Of a stretch of DNA of 64,000 nucleotides, positions 1-7,906 are shown piece after piece. A program made the position numbers and the translations under genes. Origin of the DNA: Bryobacterales bacterium (GTDB lineage Bacteria > Acidobacteriota > Terriglobia > Bryobacterales > UBA6623). Numbering within the stretch: position 1 is the stretch's first letter; every line of letters begins with the position of its first letter. Where the stretch lies: the NCBI GenBank assembly GCA_028819215.1, contig JAPPMG010000022.1, forward strand, positions 37,275-101,274, given 5' to 3'. The notes below the pieces were generated by a model. The model searched no databases. It was not told the origin of the DNA and saw only the letters and a list, made by a program, of their open reading frames with translations.

Positions 1-77
1 ACGGACAGCGGCTGCGGTTGCTCTGTGGAACCGAGCGTGCGCGGCATGCCAAAATAGGGATTCAAGGAACACTGACC

Positions 78-605
78 ATGTTGCAACGATGGAATCCCAT
101 GCGAATGCGCGTCTTCTTGCTGGCAGCGGCCGTGTTGCTCTGCGCGTGGCCGAGCCAGCTGGCAGCCCAAACCAAGGTGGCCGTCATCAACTTTCAGGAG
201 GCGTTGCTGTCGACCGCCGACATGCAGAAGGAATCGGCTGCGCTGGAAGCCAAGTACCAAGACCGCCAGGAGGAGCTGAACGCGCTCTCGGCAGAACTGC
301 AAGAGCTTCAGGCCAAGATCCAAGGCAGCACCGGAGCCGACCTGGCCCAGTTGCAGGCCGAGGGCCAGCGCAAGCAGATCAGGGCCCAGCGAATGACGGA
401 GGATCTCCAGTCTGATGTCGAGTTCGACCGGCAGAACATCCTCACCGCCGCCAGCGGTCGCATGCGGGAAATCGTCCAGAGCTTGCGTGTGGAGAAGGGC
501 TTCGACCTGATCGTCGACAGCTCGAGCGTGCTGGCGAGCGATCCCTTGATCAACCTGACCGTCGAAGCCACCCAGGCCTACGACGCCAAGCACCCGGCCA
601 ACTAA
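78..605 (+). CDS. skp: OmpH/Skp-family periplasmic chaperone
   Basis: The 175-residue product has a hydrophobic signal peptide (about residues 9-30, ending in LAA before QTK). A short beta strand (KVAVINFQEAL) follows, then a long Glu/Gln/Lys-rich helical stretch (about 45-110) and a C-terminal strand segment (FDLIVDSSSVL). This is the OmpH/Skp layout, a jellyfish-shaped trimer that holds unfolded outer-membrane proteins in the periplasm. ATG 78 is chosen because AAGGA lies 7-8 bases upstream; a longer in-frame start at 18 would only add a non-signal leader. In many Gram-negatives this gene follows bamA, but the upstream neighbour is outside the window. The family call is firm, the exact client role inferred. 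Confidence 0.85.
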   Translation: MLQRWNPMRMRVFLLAAAVLLCAWPSQLAAQTKVAVINFQEALLSTADMQKESAALEAKYQDRQEELNALSAELQELQAKIQGSTGADLAQLQAEGQRKQIRAQRMTEDLQSDVEFDRQNILTAASGRMREIVQSLRVEKGFDLIVDSSSVLASDPLINLTVEATQAYDAKHPAN

Positions 606-622
606 TTGCCTCCTCCGCTCGC

Positions 623-1042
623 ATGGAATACCTAGGTGCCTACGGCAGCCAGAGGGTTCTGTTCGAGCGCATCGTCAAGGCCGTGCTGATCGCCTTGGCA
701 GCCGGGGCGCTGCTGGGCGGGTTCTACTACATGTTCTTCCGCAACTGGCGCGAGGAGCGCCAGGCGAAGGCTTTCTTCGAACTGCTCCAGGAACACCGCT
801 ACGAGGAGGCCTACCGCATGTGGGGCTGTTCCGTCGAGGAGCCCTGCCGCTACTACCCGTACGAGGAATTCTTGGAAGACTGGGGACCGGAAGCGCCGTT
901 CGGGGAGCTTTCCCAATACTCGCTGGGCCGCTCCTACACCCAGCCCGGCGGCGTGATCTTGCGCTACAGGATCAATGGCGCGAACGGCGATCCGCTGTGG
1001 ATCGAGCTGGATCCCCCGACGATCAATTTCGCGCCGAACTGA
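623..1042 (+). CDS. Unknown one-TM protein
   Basis: The 139-residue protein starts at ATG 623, 17 bases after the Skp-like gene, so co-transcription is likely. A single membrane helix spans about residues 17-39. The rest is an acidic, aromatic-rich soluble domain with two cysteines (WGC and EEPCRYYP) and tandem Glu/Tyr pairs, suggesting a small NTF2-like or DUF4878-like fold outside or inside the membrane; that is only a shape-based guess. I do not recognise a named family. Codon use matches its neighbours and the frame is clean, so it is probably a real gene. Confidence 0.65.
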   Translation: MEYLGAYGSQRVLFERIVKAVLIALAAGALLGGFYYMFFRNWREERQAKAFFELLQEHRYEEAYRMWGCSVEEPCRYYPYEEFLEDWGPEAPFGELSQYSLGRSYTQPGGVILRYRINGANGDPLWIELDPPTINFAPN

Positions 1043-1058
1043 TCCTCGCCGCGCGCAG

Positions 1059-1823
1059 TCAGGCTTGGGCGTCTCCCGCCAGTTCCTGCCACAGGGCCCG
1101 GTAGAAGCGCAGGTAGCGCTCCGGCTCGCAGCTCTGAGCGGTCTCGGCGAGAGTGTACCGGTCGTAGCCGATCGAGGCCAGGAGCCGGAACAGCTCGCGA
1201 TGGGGGTAGTCAGGCAGGTCGCGAATATGGACGTTGCGAATGAAGCCCTTGAGCAGGTCGAAGGCCGGCTTGATGGTCCCGTTGCGAATATCGGTCGGAT
1301 TCGAGTTCCAGCAGATCCCAACCGACGGGTGGCCGCAGGCGTCCATAATCTGCCGCATGACTTCGGGCTGCTGGGTCTGGCGGCCGTGGACTTCGACCCA
1401 GATCTCGATCCCGTAACGCAGTGCGTGCTCGCCACACTCCTGCAGCGCCTCGCCGATCCGGCGGATAGTGAGGTCGTGGGCGACTCCCTGCGGCAGCCCG
1501 TTCGGGCGCACCTTGACGCCCCAGCAGCCCAGGTCGTGCGCGAGCTCGACGAAGCGGGCGGTCTGCTCCACGTTCTCCCGCCGCTCGGCCTCGTCGGGGG
1601 AGTGGAACTCGCAGGCCGAGCCTAGGCTCAGCAGCCGCACGCGGCTGTTCTGGAAGCGCGACCGGACTCGCTCGACCTCCGCTTGTGGCAGCCCCGGTTC
1701 CACTCCGTGGCGATGCGTGCTGCGCAGTTCGACGGCCTCGAAGCGCGCCGCCTCGAGCTGTTTGATGATGGTTTCGATATCCCAGTCGCGAGCGACGTTG
1801 TATGTGACCAGGCCCAGCTTCAT
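1059..1823 (-). CDS. Sugar phosphate isomerase/epimerase-like TIM-barrel protein
   Basis: The 254-residue product begins MKLGLVTYNVARDWD. It has the xylose-isomerase-like (AP endonuclease 2) TIM-barrel pattern: early ELRSTH, a mid-chain Glu (EIWVEVHGR), a Cys-Trp-Asn strand (GICWNSNP) and a late NVHIRDLP segment typical of the metal-site strands. Start 1823 is preferred because AGGAGG precedes it by about 11 bases. It converges on the unknown gene ending at 1042 and is transcribed away from the dcw operon. Such proteins in Acidobacteria and Planctomycetes often act on sugar derivatives, but the substrate cannot be read from sequence. Confidence 0.8.
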   Translation of the reverse strand: MKLGLVTYNVARDWDIETIIKQLEAARFEAVELRSTHRHGVEPGLPQAEVERVRSRFQNSRVRLLSLGSACEFHSPDEAERRENVEQTARFVELAHDLGCWGVKVRPNGLPQGVAHDLTIRRIGEALQECGEHALRYGIEIWVEVHGRQTQQPEVMRQIMDACGHPSVGICWNSNPTDIRNGTIKPAFDLLKGFIRNVHIRDLPDYPHRELFRLLASIGYDRYTLAETAQSCEPERYLRFYRALWQELAGDAQA

Positions 1824-2073
1824 GGTGGTCGGATCCTCCTTGTGCACCGTTGGTCTGGAAATGGCCTCGATGCGCCGCCCACATTGTCGCAAATAGTCGA
1901 TGCCGGGCATCGCAATGTTGCGCTCCGGCCCCAATCTCCGGGTTCGCTCTAGATCTGACCCAAGTCTCGCCTAGTTTGAGCGTATTCGATGCACTACTTA
2001 TAGCCGTTTAGAGTCAATCGCACCCTACATCTAGTAAATCTTCACGGAGCCGAATTTTCTTCGGAATTAGGCC

Positions 2074-2103
2074 TTGACAGGGGGATTTTGCGCTTTCGAT
2101 AAT
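2074..2103 (+). promoter_or_regulatory. Sigma70-type promoter of the dcw operon
   Basis: A perfect -35 hexamer TTGACA (2074-2079) and a near-consensus -10 GATAAT (2098-2103) are separated by 18 bases. Transcription would start near 2110, about 110 bases before mraZ. It is the strongest promoter-like sequence seen ahead of the 16-kb cluster. Confidence 0.75.
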
Positions 2104-2106
2104 ATT

Positions 2107-2150
2107 GTGGTCAAAAGTGGTCAGGAATAGAGCAAAGTGGTCCAAATGGG
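2107..2150 (+). promoter_or_regulatory. Putative MraZ operator (phased TGG boxes)
   Basis: TGGTC occurs at 2108, 2118 and 2138, and TGGGA at 2147: near-exact 10-bp phasing with one repeat skipped. MraZ proteins are known to bind several direct TGGG-type boxes with a 10-bp period in front of their own gene. These boxes begin just past the -10 hexamer, so a bound MraZ oligomer would cover the transcription start. The assignment is an inference from spacing, position and the adjacent mraZ gene. Confidence 0.6.
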
Positions 2151-2218
2151 AACTTGCCCGCTGATGCGGTTCGAACCTGCGGAACACGCTCGCCTCTGTC
2201 CACGCGGGTGATCGCGCC

Positions 2219-2701
2219 ATGTTCTGGGGCACAGAGACAGGCAGAGTCGACGCCAAGGGCCGGCTGAAGCTCTCGGCTTCGCTGCATCGCAGCCTCAGGG
2301 AGCGCTGCGAAGCGGCGGGGCGGGCGCCTGAAAGCGAGGGTGCCGCCGATGTCTTCGTCACCAGCTTTGACGGCGAGGAGATCAAGGTCTTTCCATCGCA
2401 GGAGTGGGCCAGGATCCTGGCCCAGATGGCATCGGGCGAGACGGCGACTGACGGCGAAGCGAACAACAGGCTGCTGATGCGGGCGAACAGCTTTGGCAAG
2501 CCCGAGAACGTCGACAACCAAGGTCGGCTGCTGCTGCCTGCGGCGCTGCGCAAGAAGACCGATTTCACTGGCCCCGTCATGATCCAGTGGCGCAACCACC
2601 ACTTGGTCGTGTGGCGCGAGGAGACCTTCGAGCGGCAAGTTGCGAACAACGCGCCGACCTCGGGGGACCTCGCATACGGCGCGAGCACGCTGGGGCTGTG
2701 A
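2219..2701 (+). CDS. mraZ: Transcriptional regulator MraZ
   Basis: The 160-residue protein carries two AbrB/SpoVT-like half-repeats, each with the MraZ hallmark Asp-x-x-Gly-Arg strand: DAKGRLKLSA near residue 11 and DNQGRLLLPA near residue 100. MraZ forms ring-shaped oligomers that bind DNA upstream of the dcw operon and repress it. The protein is slightly longer than the usual 140-150 residues because of an insertion between the repeats. It is the first gene of the cluster, and its stop overlaps the rsmH start by one base (TGATG). Confidence 0.93.
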   Translation: MFWGTETGRVDAKGRLKLSASLHRSLRERCEAAGRAPESEGAADVFVTSFDGEEIKVFPSQEWARILAQMASGETATDGEANNRLLMRANSFGKPENVDNQGRLLLPAALRKKTDFTGPVMIQWRNHHLVVWREETFERQVANNAPTSGDLAYGASTLGL

Positions 2702-3606
2702 TGGAGGAAGGTCTCGGACACTACTCCGTGATGGCAGACGAGATGGAACGCTACCTGTTCGGCGAAGGCGACCCGATCCCGCGCGGGGTCTACTGCGATT
2801 GTACTGCGGGAGCGGGCGGGCACGCGCGGCGCATCCTGCAACGCGCGGCCGGATGCAAGCTGATCGCGATCGACCGGGACGAGGACGCCCTGCGGCGCTG
2901 CCGGGCGCAGCTGTCCGAGTTCGGCAGCAGGGTCCGGTACTTTCACGGCGGCTTTTCCAAGCTGGCGCAAGCGGCCAAGGACTGCCTGCCTCTGGTCGGG
3001 ATCTTGGCGGATCTGGGCCTGTCGCGTCTGCAGCTCGACGATGGGCGCCGCGGCTTCAGCATGCGGAATCCCGGCCCGCTGGACATGCGCTTCGACCGCC
3101 GCCAGGCTCTGCAAGCCGACGAGCTGGTCAATCGGGGCGGTGAATCCGACTTGGCCGACACGCTGTACGGTCTGGCGGACGAGCGCTTCAGCCGGCGCAT
3201 CGCCCGCGCCGTGGTCCGAGCGCGCCCGATTCGCGACACCGCGCACTTGTCCGAGGTCGTCGCCGCGGCGGTGCCGCGCAGCGCGAAAGCGCGCATCCAC
3301 CCCGCAACCAAGACTTTTCAGGCACTGCGCATCGCAGTGAACGACGAACTGGGCGAGCTAGGCAAGCTGCTCGCCGAAGTGCCGCGCCTGCTCGCTCCGG
3401 GCGGCCGGTTCGTGGTGTTGAGCTTTCACAGCGGCGAAGACCGCTTGGTGAAGCAGAGTTTCCGGCAGCTTGCTGCAGCCGGAATATATCGCCTGTTGAC
3501 GCGCCGCATCGTGCGTCCGTCTGAGGAAGAAGTGCGGCGGAATCCAGCCAGCCGAAGCGCCCGCTTGCGAGCGGTGCAGCGCACGGAGATGGCGTTTTCT
3601 GCCTAA
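2701..3606 (+). CDS. rsmH: 16S rRNA (cytosine1402-N4)-methyltransferase RsmH
   Basis: The 301-residue product contains the SAM-binding motif CDCTAGAGGHA (about residues 32-42), the RsmH segment ILADLGLSRLQLDD, GFSMRNPGPLDMRFD, and the late HPATKTFQALRI and VLSFHSGEDR motifs. RsmH methylates C1402 in the ribosomal decoding centre. The start is the ATG at the TGATG junction with mraZ, and the N-terminus (HYSVMADEM) aligns with the usual H-x-PVLLxEV. Two normally conserved spots are altered (SR for SS in the DLG segment, HSGEDR for HSLEDR), but the fold motifs are intact. Confidence 0.93.
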   Translation: MEEGLGHYSVMADEMERYLFGEGDPIPRGVYCDCTAGAGGHARRILQRAAGCKLIAIDRDEDALRRCRAQLSEFGSRVRYFHGGFSKLAQAAKDCLPLVGILADLGLSRLQLDDGRRGFSMRNPGPLDMRFDRRQALQADELVNRGGESDLADTLYGLADERFSRRIARAVVRARPIRDTAHLSEVVAAAVPRSAKARIHPATKTFQALRIAVNDELGELGKLLAEVPRLLAPGGRFVVLSFHSGEDRLVKQSFRQLAAAGIYRLLTRRIVRPSEEEVRRNPASRSARLRAVQRTEMAFSA

Positions 3607-3624
3607 GAAGAGGATCGGTTAGCA

Positions 3625-4149
3625 ATGGAGAAGGTACTAACGAAGAAGGCGCCGCCGGGACGGCAATCCCACCACGGCCGGCGTGGCGTGCCCACGGAGC
3701 ACGCCGCGCCCGGCGGCGTCACCCGGCCTGTAACGGCTAAAGCGCAGTCGATGTCGATCGGAGGCGCGCCGCTGTACCAGAAGCACATTGACAATAGCGG
3801 AATCCGTTACAGGCACGACCCGCGGGACCGGGAAGTCTGGCGCGTCGGTCTAAGCCTAGGCCTGTTTCTGCTGGTCTTGGCGATCTTGCTGTGGGGGCCG
3901 GAGAGATTGGTCACCCAATCTGGCTACAAGCAGGAGGCGCTCCGCCAGCAGGTTGGCCGGTTGGAGGCTGTGCGCGACGGGCTGAAGATGCAGCGCGGAC
4001 GGTTGGAAGACTTGCGGCGTGTCGCGGCGCTGGCCGAGCAGATGGGGCTGCGACAGACCGAGCCAGACAGCTATAGCTGGTTCGCGCTGCCGCCGGGAGA
4101 CGGAGAATCGGATGCGACCGTGGCGCGATTGCTGCGGTCCGGCGAGTGA
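3625..4149 (+). CDS. ftsL: FtsL-like cell-division protein
   Basis: The 174-residue protein has a long basic, Pro/Gly-rich cytoplasmic N-terminus (about 1-70), one membrane helix (about 73-90) and a periplasmic heptad-rich coiled coil (about 97-140). FtsL sequences are poorly conserved; the call rests on this topology and on the position between rsmH and ftsI. FtsL with FtsB and FtsQ recruits and activates FtsW/FtsI at the septum. AGAGGA precedes ATG 3625 by about 10 bases. The N-terminal tail is longer than usual, and a later internal start is possible. Confidence 0.75.
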   Translation: MEKVLTKKAPPGRQSHHGRRGVPTEHAAPGGVTRPVTAKAQSMSIGGAPLYQKHIDNSGIRYRHDPRDREVWRVGLSLGLFLLVLAILLWGPERLVTQSGYKQEALRQQVGRLEAVRDGLKMQRGRLEDLRRVAALAEQMGLRQTEPDSYSWFALPPGDGESDATVARLLRSGE

Positions 4150-4226
4150 TTCCCCAGCGAAGCTGCGGAGTTCGACCAGTCCGAGCTGAGCGCTGTAGGC
4201 AATAGGGGGCAGGCAAAGATCTCACG

Positions 4227-6425
4227 GTGAAGTTGATAGTCAGAGCGGAGCGGTCAAGCGACGCCGTGGCGTCCATGCGGAGAGTGCTCGGCTCGCGCTC
4301 CAAGCGCCGCGTTCTGGCTGTGGCATGCGTTGCGGTGGGATGGTTCCTGCTCGTGCTCGCAAGGCTGGTCGACCTGCAGGTCCTCCAGCACGAGCAACTC
4401 TACGCCAAGGCGATGCGACAGCACGTCGGCAGCGTGGACATTCCCGCGCGCAGGGGGCATCTCATCGATCGCCGCGGGCGAGAGCTGGCCCTGAGCATGC
4501 AGATGGACTCCATAGGCATCTTCTCCGGCCACGTGTCCGACCCGCCGGCCGTGGCGGCCGCTCTGGCAGAGGCCGTTGCTGTAGACGAACACGCGCTGCG
4601 CAGACGGATCGAGCGAGGCGGGTTCCAGTGGGTCAAGCGCACGGTCACCCTGGCCGAAGCGCAGCGAGCGCGAGCTCTGGGCCTAGACTTCCTGCAATTC
4701 GAGAAGGAGAGCCGCCGCTACTATCCCTACGGCTCGGTGGCGGCCCAAGTGCTGGGCACAGTCGGCGTCGACCACACGGGCCAAGCCGGCCTCGAGCAGA
4801 AGTTCGAGAGCCAATTGCGCGGCACGCCCGGCCGGGGCTTGATGCAATACGACGCTCTTCAGCGCCGCTATGGCTGGCAAGTGCTGCAAGCGCCCAAGTC
4901 CGGCAGCGACGTGTTGCTCAACCTCGATCTGGAGTTGCAGTCACTGGCTGACCTAGAACTCGAACGCGCCCTGCGCGAAACGAAGTCCCAGTCGGGAACG
5001 ATCGTCCTGATGCGTCCTGACAGCGGGGAAATCCTCGCCATGGCTAGCTGGCCCCGGTTCGATCCCAACGTTTCGTCGAGAACCAAGGAGGATCTCGAGA
5101 ATCTACGTAACTTTGCGGTCAGCGCCATGGTCGAACCAGGGTCCACCTTCAAGGTCCTGACCGCGTCGGCGGCCTTGGAGGAGGGGTCGGTGAGCGTCGA
5201 CGATGAGTTCGATTGCGAGATGGGCGGCATGTGGATCGACCGGCGGCGCATCCGCGATCACCACCCGTACGGAGTTCTGACGATGCCGCAGGTTCTGATG
5301 AAGTCAAGCAACATCGGCACGATCAAGATCGGCTACCGGGTCGGGGCGGAGAAGTTGCACGACTACATCCGCCGCTTCGGATTCGGCGCCAAGACCGGCG
5401 TCAACCTCCCGGGCGAGACCGGCGGGCTGGTCCGGCCGTTGCACAGATGGTCCGATGCCTCGCTAGCGTCGCTCTCGATGGGGCAGGAAATCGGCGTGAC
5501 CGCGGTGCAGATGGCCGGCCTGTTCGCGACGATCGCCAACGGGGGAACCCGGGTCCAGCCCCGGATCGTCCGAGCGACTCGAGAGAGCGGCGCGCAGGAA
5601 GTGCCACTAGAGCGGCCGCCGGCCGAGCGCGTGATCAGCCAGGATACCGCCGCGACGATGCAGGCGATTCTCGAGCAGGTCGTCCAGAGCGGCACTGGCC
5701 GCCTGGCGCAGATCCAAGGCTATCGCGTGGCGGGCAAGACCGGGACTGCCCAGATGATCAATCCGGTCACGCGCTCTTACAAGGACGGCATGTACTTGTC
5801 CAGCTTCTGCGGATTCGCGCCCGTCAACAATCCGGCCGTGGTGGGCGTGGTGATGTTGTTCGATCCGCGCGGTCAGTTCTACTACGGTGGCCGAATTGCG
5901 GCGCCAGTGTTCTCGACCGTCGTGCAGCAGGCTCTGCGCATCTTGAACGTGCCGCCGTCCCGGGTCCCGCCGATCCCAGCGCGCCCGCCGGCCGACGTCG
6001 ACACGGTTCTTCTGGCGGACTTCATCCAGGGCCGGGCTAACGACGTCGAGAACGAGCCGATCTATCCGGGCCAGAACGAGGCAGGGCCGGGGCCGGGGCT
6101 GGCACAGCGGGAGGCTCCTACGGGCGAAACCGCGGCCGAGGGCATGTCGTGGCAGCCAGAACTTGCCACGACAGAGGCTGTCGCTCGGCAGCGTGGTGGA
6201 GGGTCGCTCACCGCTCCCGACGTGCTGGGGCTCACGATGCGCGAGGTGTTTGCGCTGGGGGCCCGGCACGGCATCCCGATCGAACCACACGGCAGCGGAT
6301 TGGCCCAGCAGCAACACCCCGGTCCCAACGAAGCCTTGTCTGCAGGCGCTCCGATCAAGGTCATCTTCGGCACGGCGGAAGCTGAATTGCGCAACGCCCT
6401 GCAATCGGACAGCGAGGGCGGCTGA
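4227..6425 (+). CDS. ftsI: Penicillin-binding protein FtsI with C-terminal PASTA domain
   Basis: The 732-residue class B PBP has a short cytoplasmic tail, a membrane helix (about 30-50), a dimerisation/pedestal domain and a transpeptidase domain. The latter has the acyl-serine motif STFK (about S306-K309), SSN (about 359-361) and KTG (about 503-505). FtsI cross-links septal peptidoglycan with FtsW. A single PASTA-like repeat (TAPDVLGLTMREVFALG..., about 660-720) ends the protein, joined by a Pro/Glu-rich linker. PASTA is typical of Gram-positive PBP2x and unusual in Gram-negative FtsI. The start is GTG 4227; ATG 4275 is a plausible alternative. Confidence 0.92.
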   Translation: MKLIVRAERSSDAVASMRRVLGSRSKRRVLAVACVAVGWFLLVLARLVDLQVLQHEQLYAKAMRQHVGSVDIPARRGHLIDRRGRELALSMQMDSIGIFSGHVSDPPAVAAALAEAVAVDEHALRRRIERGGFQWVKRTVTLAEAQRARALGLDFLQFEKESRRYYPYGSVAAQVLGTVGVDHTGQAGLEQKFESQLRGTPGRGLMQYDALQRRYGWQVLQAPKSGSDVLLNLDLELQSLADLELERALRETKSQSGTIVLMRPDSGEILAMASWPRFDPNVSSRTKEDLENLRNFAVSAMVEPGSTFKVLTASAALEEGSVSVDDEFDCEMGGMWIDRRRIRDHHPYGVLTMPQVLMKSSNIGTIKIGYRVGAEKLHDYIRRFGFGAKTGVNLPGETGGLVRPLHRWSDASLASLSMGQEIGVTAVQMAGLFATIANGGTRVQPRIVRATRESGAQEVPLERPPAERVISQDTAATMQAILEQVVQSGTGRLAQIQGYRVAGKTGTAQMINPVTRSYKDGMYLSSFCGFAPVNNPAVVGVVMLFDPRGQFYYGGRIAAPVFSTVVQQALRILNVPPSRVPPIPARPPADVDTVLLADFIQGRANDVENEPIYPGQNEAGPGPGLAQREAPTGETAAEGMSWQPELATTEAVARQRGGGSLTAPDVLGLTMREVFALGARHGIPIEPHGSGLAQQQHPGPNEALSAGAPIKVIFGTAEAELRNALQSDSEGG

Positions 6426-7906
6426 TGAGACTGCGCGCGATGTTGGAAGGCAGTGCAGTCGGTCCGGTGCCTGACCTGGAGGTCGCCGGCCTACAGTACG
6501 ATTCGCGCAAGCTCTCGGCAGGCGAGGCGTTTTTTGCCTTTCCGGGCGAGCGCGTCGATGGCCACCAGTTCGTGCTAGGCGCCTTCCGGGACGGCGCCGC
6601 GGCCATCATTAGTGAGCGCAGGGCCCCCGAGGGAATGGAGACGCGATGGGCCCGCGTGTCGCACGGCCGCCGCTCCCTAGCAATGGCGGCGCTGCGCTTC
6701 TACGGGCGCCCGGACCGTGACGTCAACATTACAGCTGTCACCGGGACGAACGGCAAGACTTCCACCGTGCATCTGCTCGACGCCCTGCTCCGGTCGGTTG
6801 GCAAGACCACGGCCTTGCTGGGCACGATCGAGCAGCGCATCGGCGAGCGGGTTGCCAAGTCGATCAACACAACGCCGGAGTCGCTCGACATCGTAAGGTC
6901 GCTGGCGGAACTGCGCGAGATCGGCGGCAGCCACGCCACCATCGAGGCCTCTTCGCACGCCCTTGCTCTCGGGCGCATCTACGGAATGGAGTTCCATACG
7001 GCGGTCTTTACCAATCTCACCAGGGAGCATCTCGACTTCCACGGGGACATGGAGTCCTACGCTGCCGCGAAGAGGAGCCTGTTCGTGGGCGCGGGTGCGC
7101 GGCCGCCGCTCAACGCCGTCATCAATGCAGACGACGAGGCCGGGCGGGAGTTGCTCAAGCTGGGCGGTACGCGGTTGCTCCCTTACGGCCGGGGCCCACA
7201 GGCGCGCGTGCGTGCCTCTAGCGTGCAATCGGACGCCCAGGGCGTCCGCTTCAACATCGACTCACCGGCGGGCCGCGTTCGGGTGGAGTCGAATCTGATC
7301 GGCGATTTCAACGTGGACAACATTCTCGCCGCGGTGGGTGCCGCCCAGTGCCACGGCTTGGGCGCAGCTGAAATTGAAACCGGGCTGACGGCAGTCCCGC
7401 CCCCGCCGGGGCGATTCGAGACCGTCGACTGCGGCCAGCCGTTTCTGGTGGTCGTGGACTATGCCCACACCCCCGACGCCCTGTACCGCTCGATCGAAGC
7501 AGCCAGGGAGATCGTTCAGCGCAAGGAACCGCCCGGAAGAGTCTTGACACTGTTCGGCTGCGGCGGGGACAGGGACCGGACCAAGCGGGCACCCATGGGG
7601 AATATCGCAGGGGCGCTGAGCGACTTTGTGATGCTGACTTCCGACAATCCTCGCAGCGAGGATCCGCTAGCCATCATCCAAGAGGTGGCCGCCGGGCTGA
7701 GACAGGCCAGCGATGCGTGGACGGCCGACCCTGACCGAGCGGAAGCCATCAAGGCCGTGCTGTACGAGGCGCGCTGCAGAGATATCGTGCTGATCGCGGG
7801 CAAGGGCCACGAGACCACGCAGACGACTCGCGAGGGCACGCTCGCTTTCGACGACCGCAAGGCCGTGCGGGCGGCTCTACATGCCAAGGGGTACTTCAGG
7901 GCGTGA
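6425..7906 (+). CDS. murE: UDP-MurNAc-tripeptide synthetase MurE (meso-DAP type)
   Basis: The 493-residue Mur ligase has ATP loop TGTNGKTS (about 104-111), a His-rich NLTREHLDFHG segment and a C-terminal domain with GGDRDRTKR. The motif DNPR (about 408-411) is the known signature of enzymes that add meso-diaminopimelate, so the stem peptide is predicted to be DAP-type. The start overlaps the ftsI stop by one base (TGATG), pointing to translational coupling. Length and motifs are normal. Confidence 0.95.
   Translation: MRLRAMLEGSAVGPVPDLEVAGLQYDSRKLSAGEAFFAFPGERVDGHQFVLGAFRDGAAAIISERRAPEGMETRWARVSHGRRSLAMAALRFYGRPDRDVNITAVTGTNGKTSTVHLLDALLRSVGKTTALLGTIEQRIGERVAKSINTTPESLDIVRSLAELREIGGSHATIEASSHALALGRIYGMEFHTAVFTNLTREHLDFHGDMESYAAAKRSLFVGAGARPPLNAVINADDEAGRELLKLGGTRLLPYGRGPQARVRASSVQSDAQGVRFNIDSPAGRVRVESNLIGDFNVDNILAAVGAAQCHGLGAAEIETGLTAVPPPPGRFETVDCGQPFLVVVDYAHTPDALYRSIEAAREIVQRKEPPGRVLTLFGCGGDRDRTKRAPMGNIAGALSDFVMLTSDNPRSEDPLAIIQEVAAGLRQASDAWTADPDRAEAIKAVLYEARCRDIVLIAGKGHETTQTTREGTLAFDDRKAVRAALHAKGYFRA

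Larger units (their letters stand above)
1824..2218. other. Divergent intergenic region upstream of mraZ
   Basis: This 395-bp, locally AT-richer stretch separates the minus-strand isomerase-like gene from mraZ. It holds the mraZ promoter (2074-2103) and the MraZ-type box array (2107-2150). A 10-bp perfect palindrome GGTTCGAACC at 2168-2177 also lies in the leader. No additional coding frame is convincing. Confidence 0.6.

Noticed and set aside
2161..2200. tRNA-like T-loop sequence GGTTCGAACC
   Set aside because: No acceptor, D or anticodon arm can be folded around it; it is a chance palindrome in the mraZ leader.
2014..3300. A 428-codon open frame on the minus strand across mraZ and rsmH
   Set aside because: It is a GC-driven mirror of two unmistakable plus-strand genes and has no family likeness or binding site.
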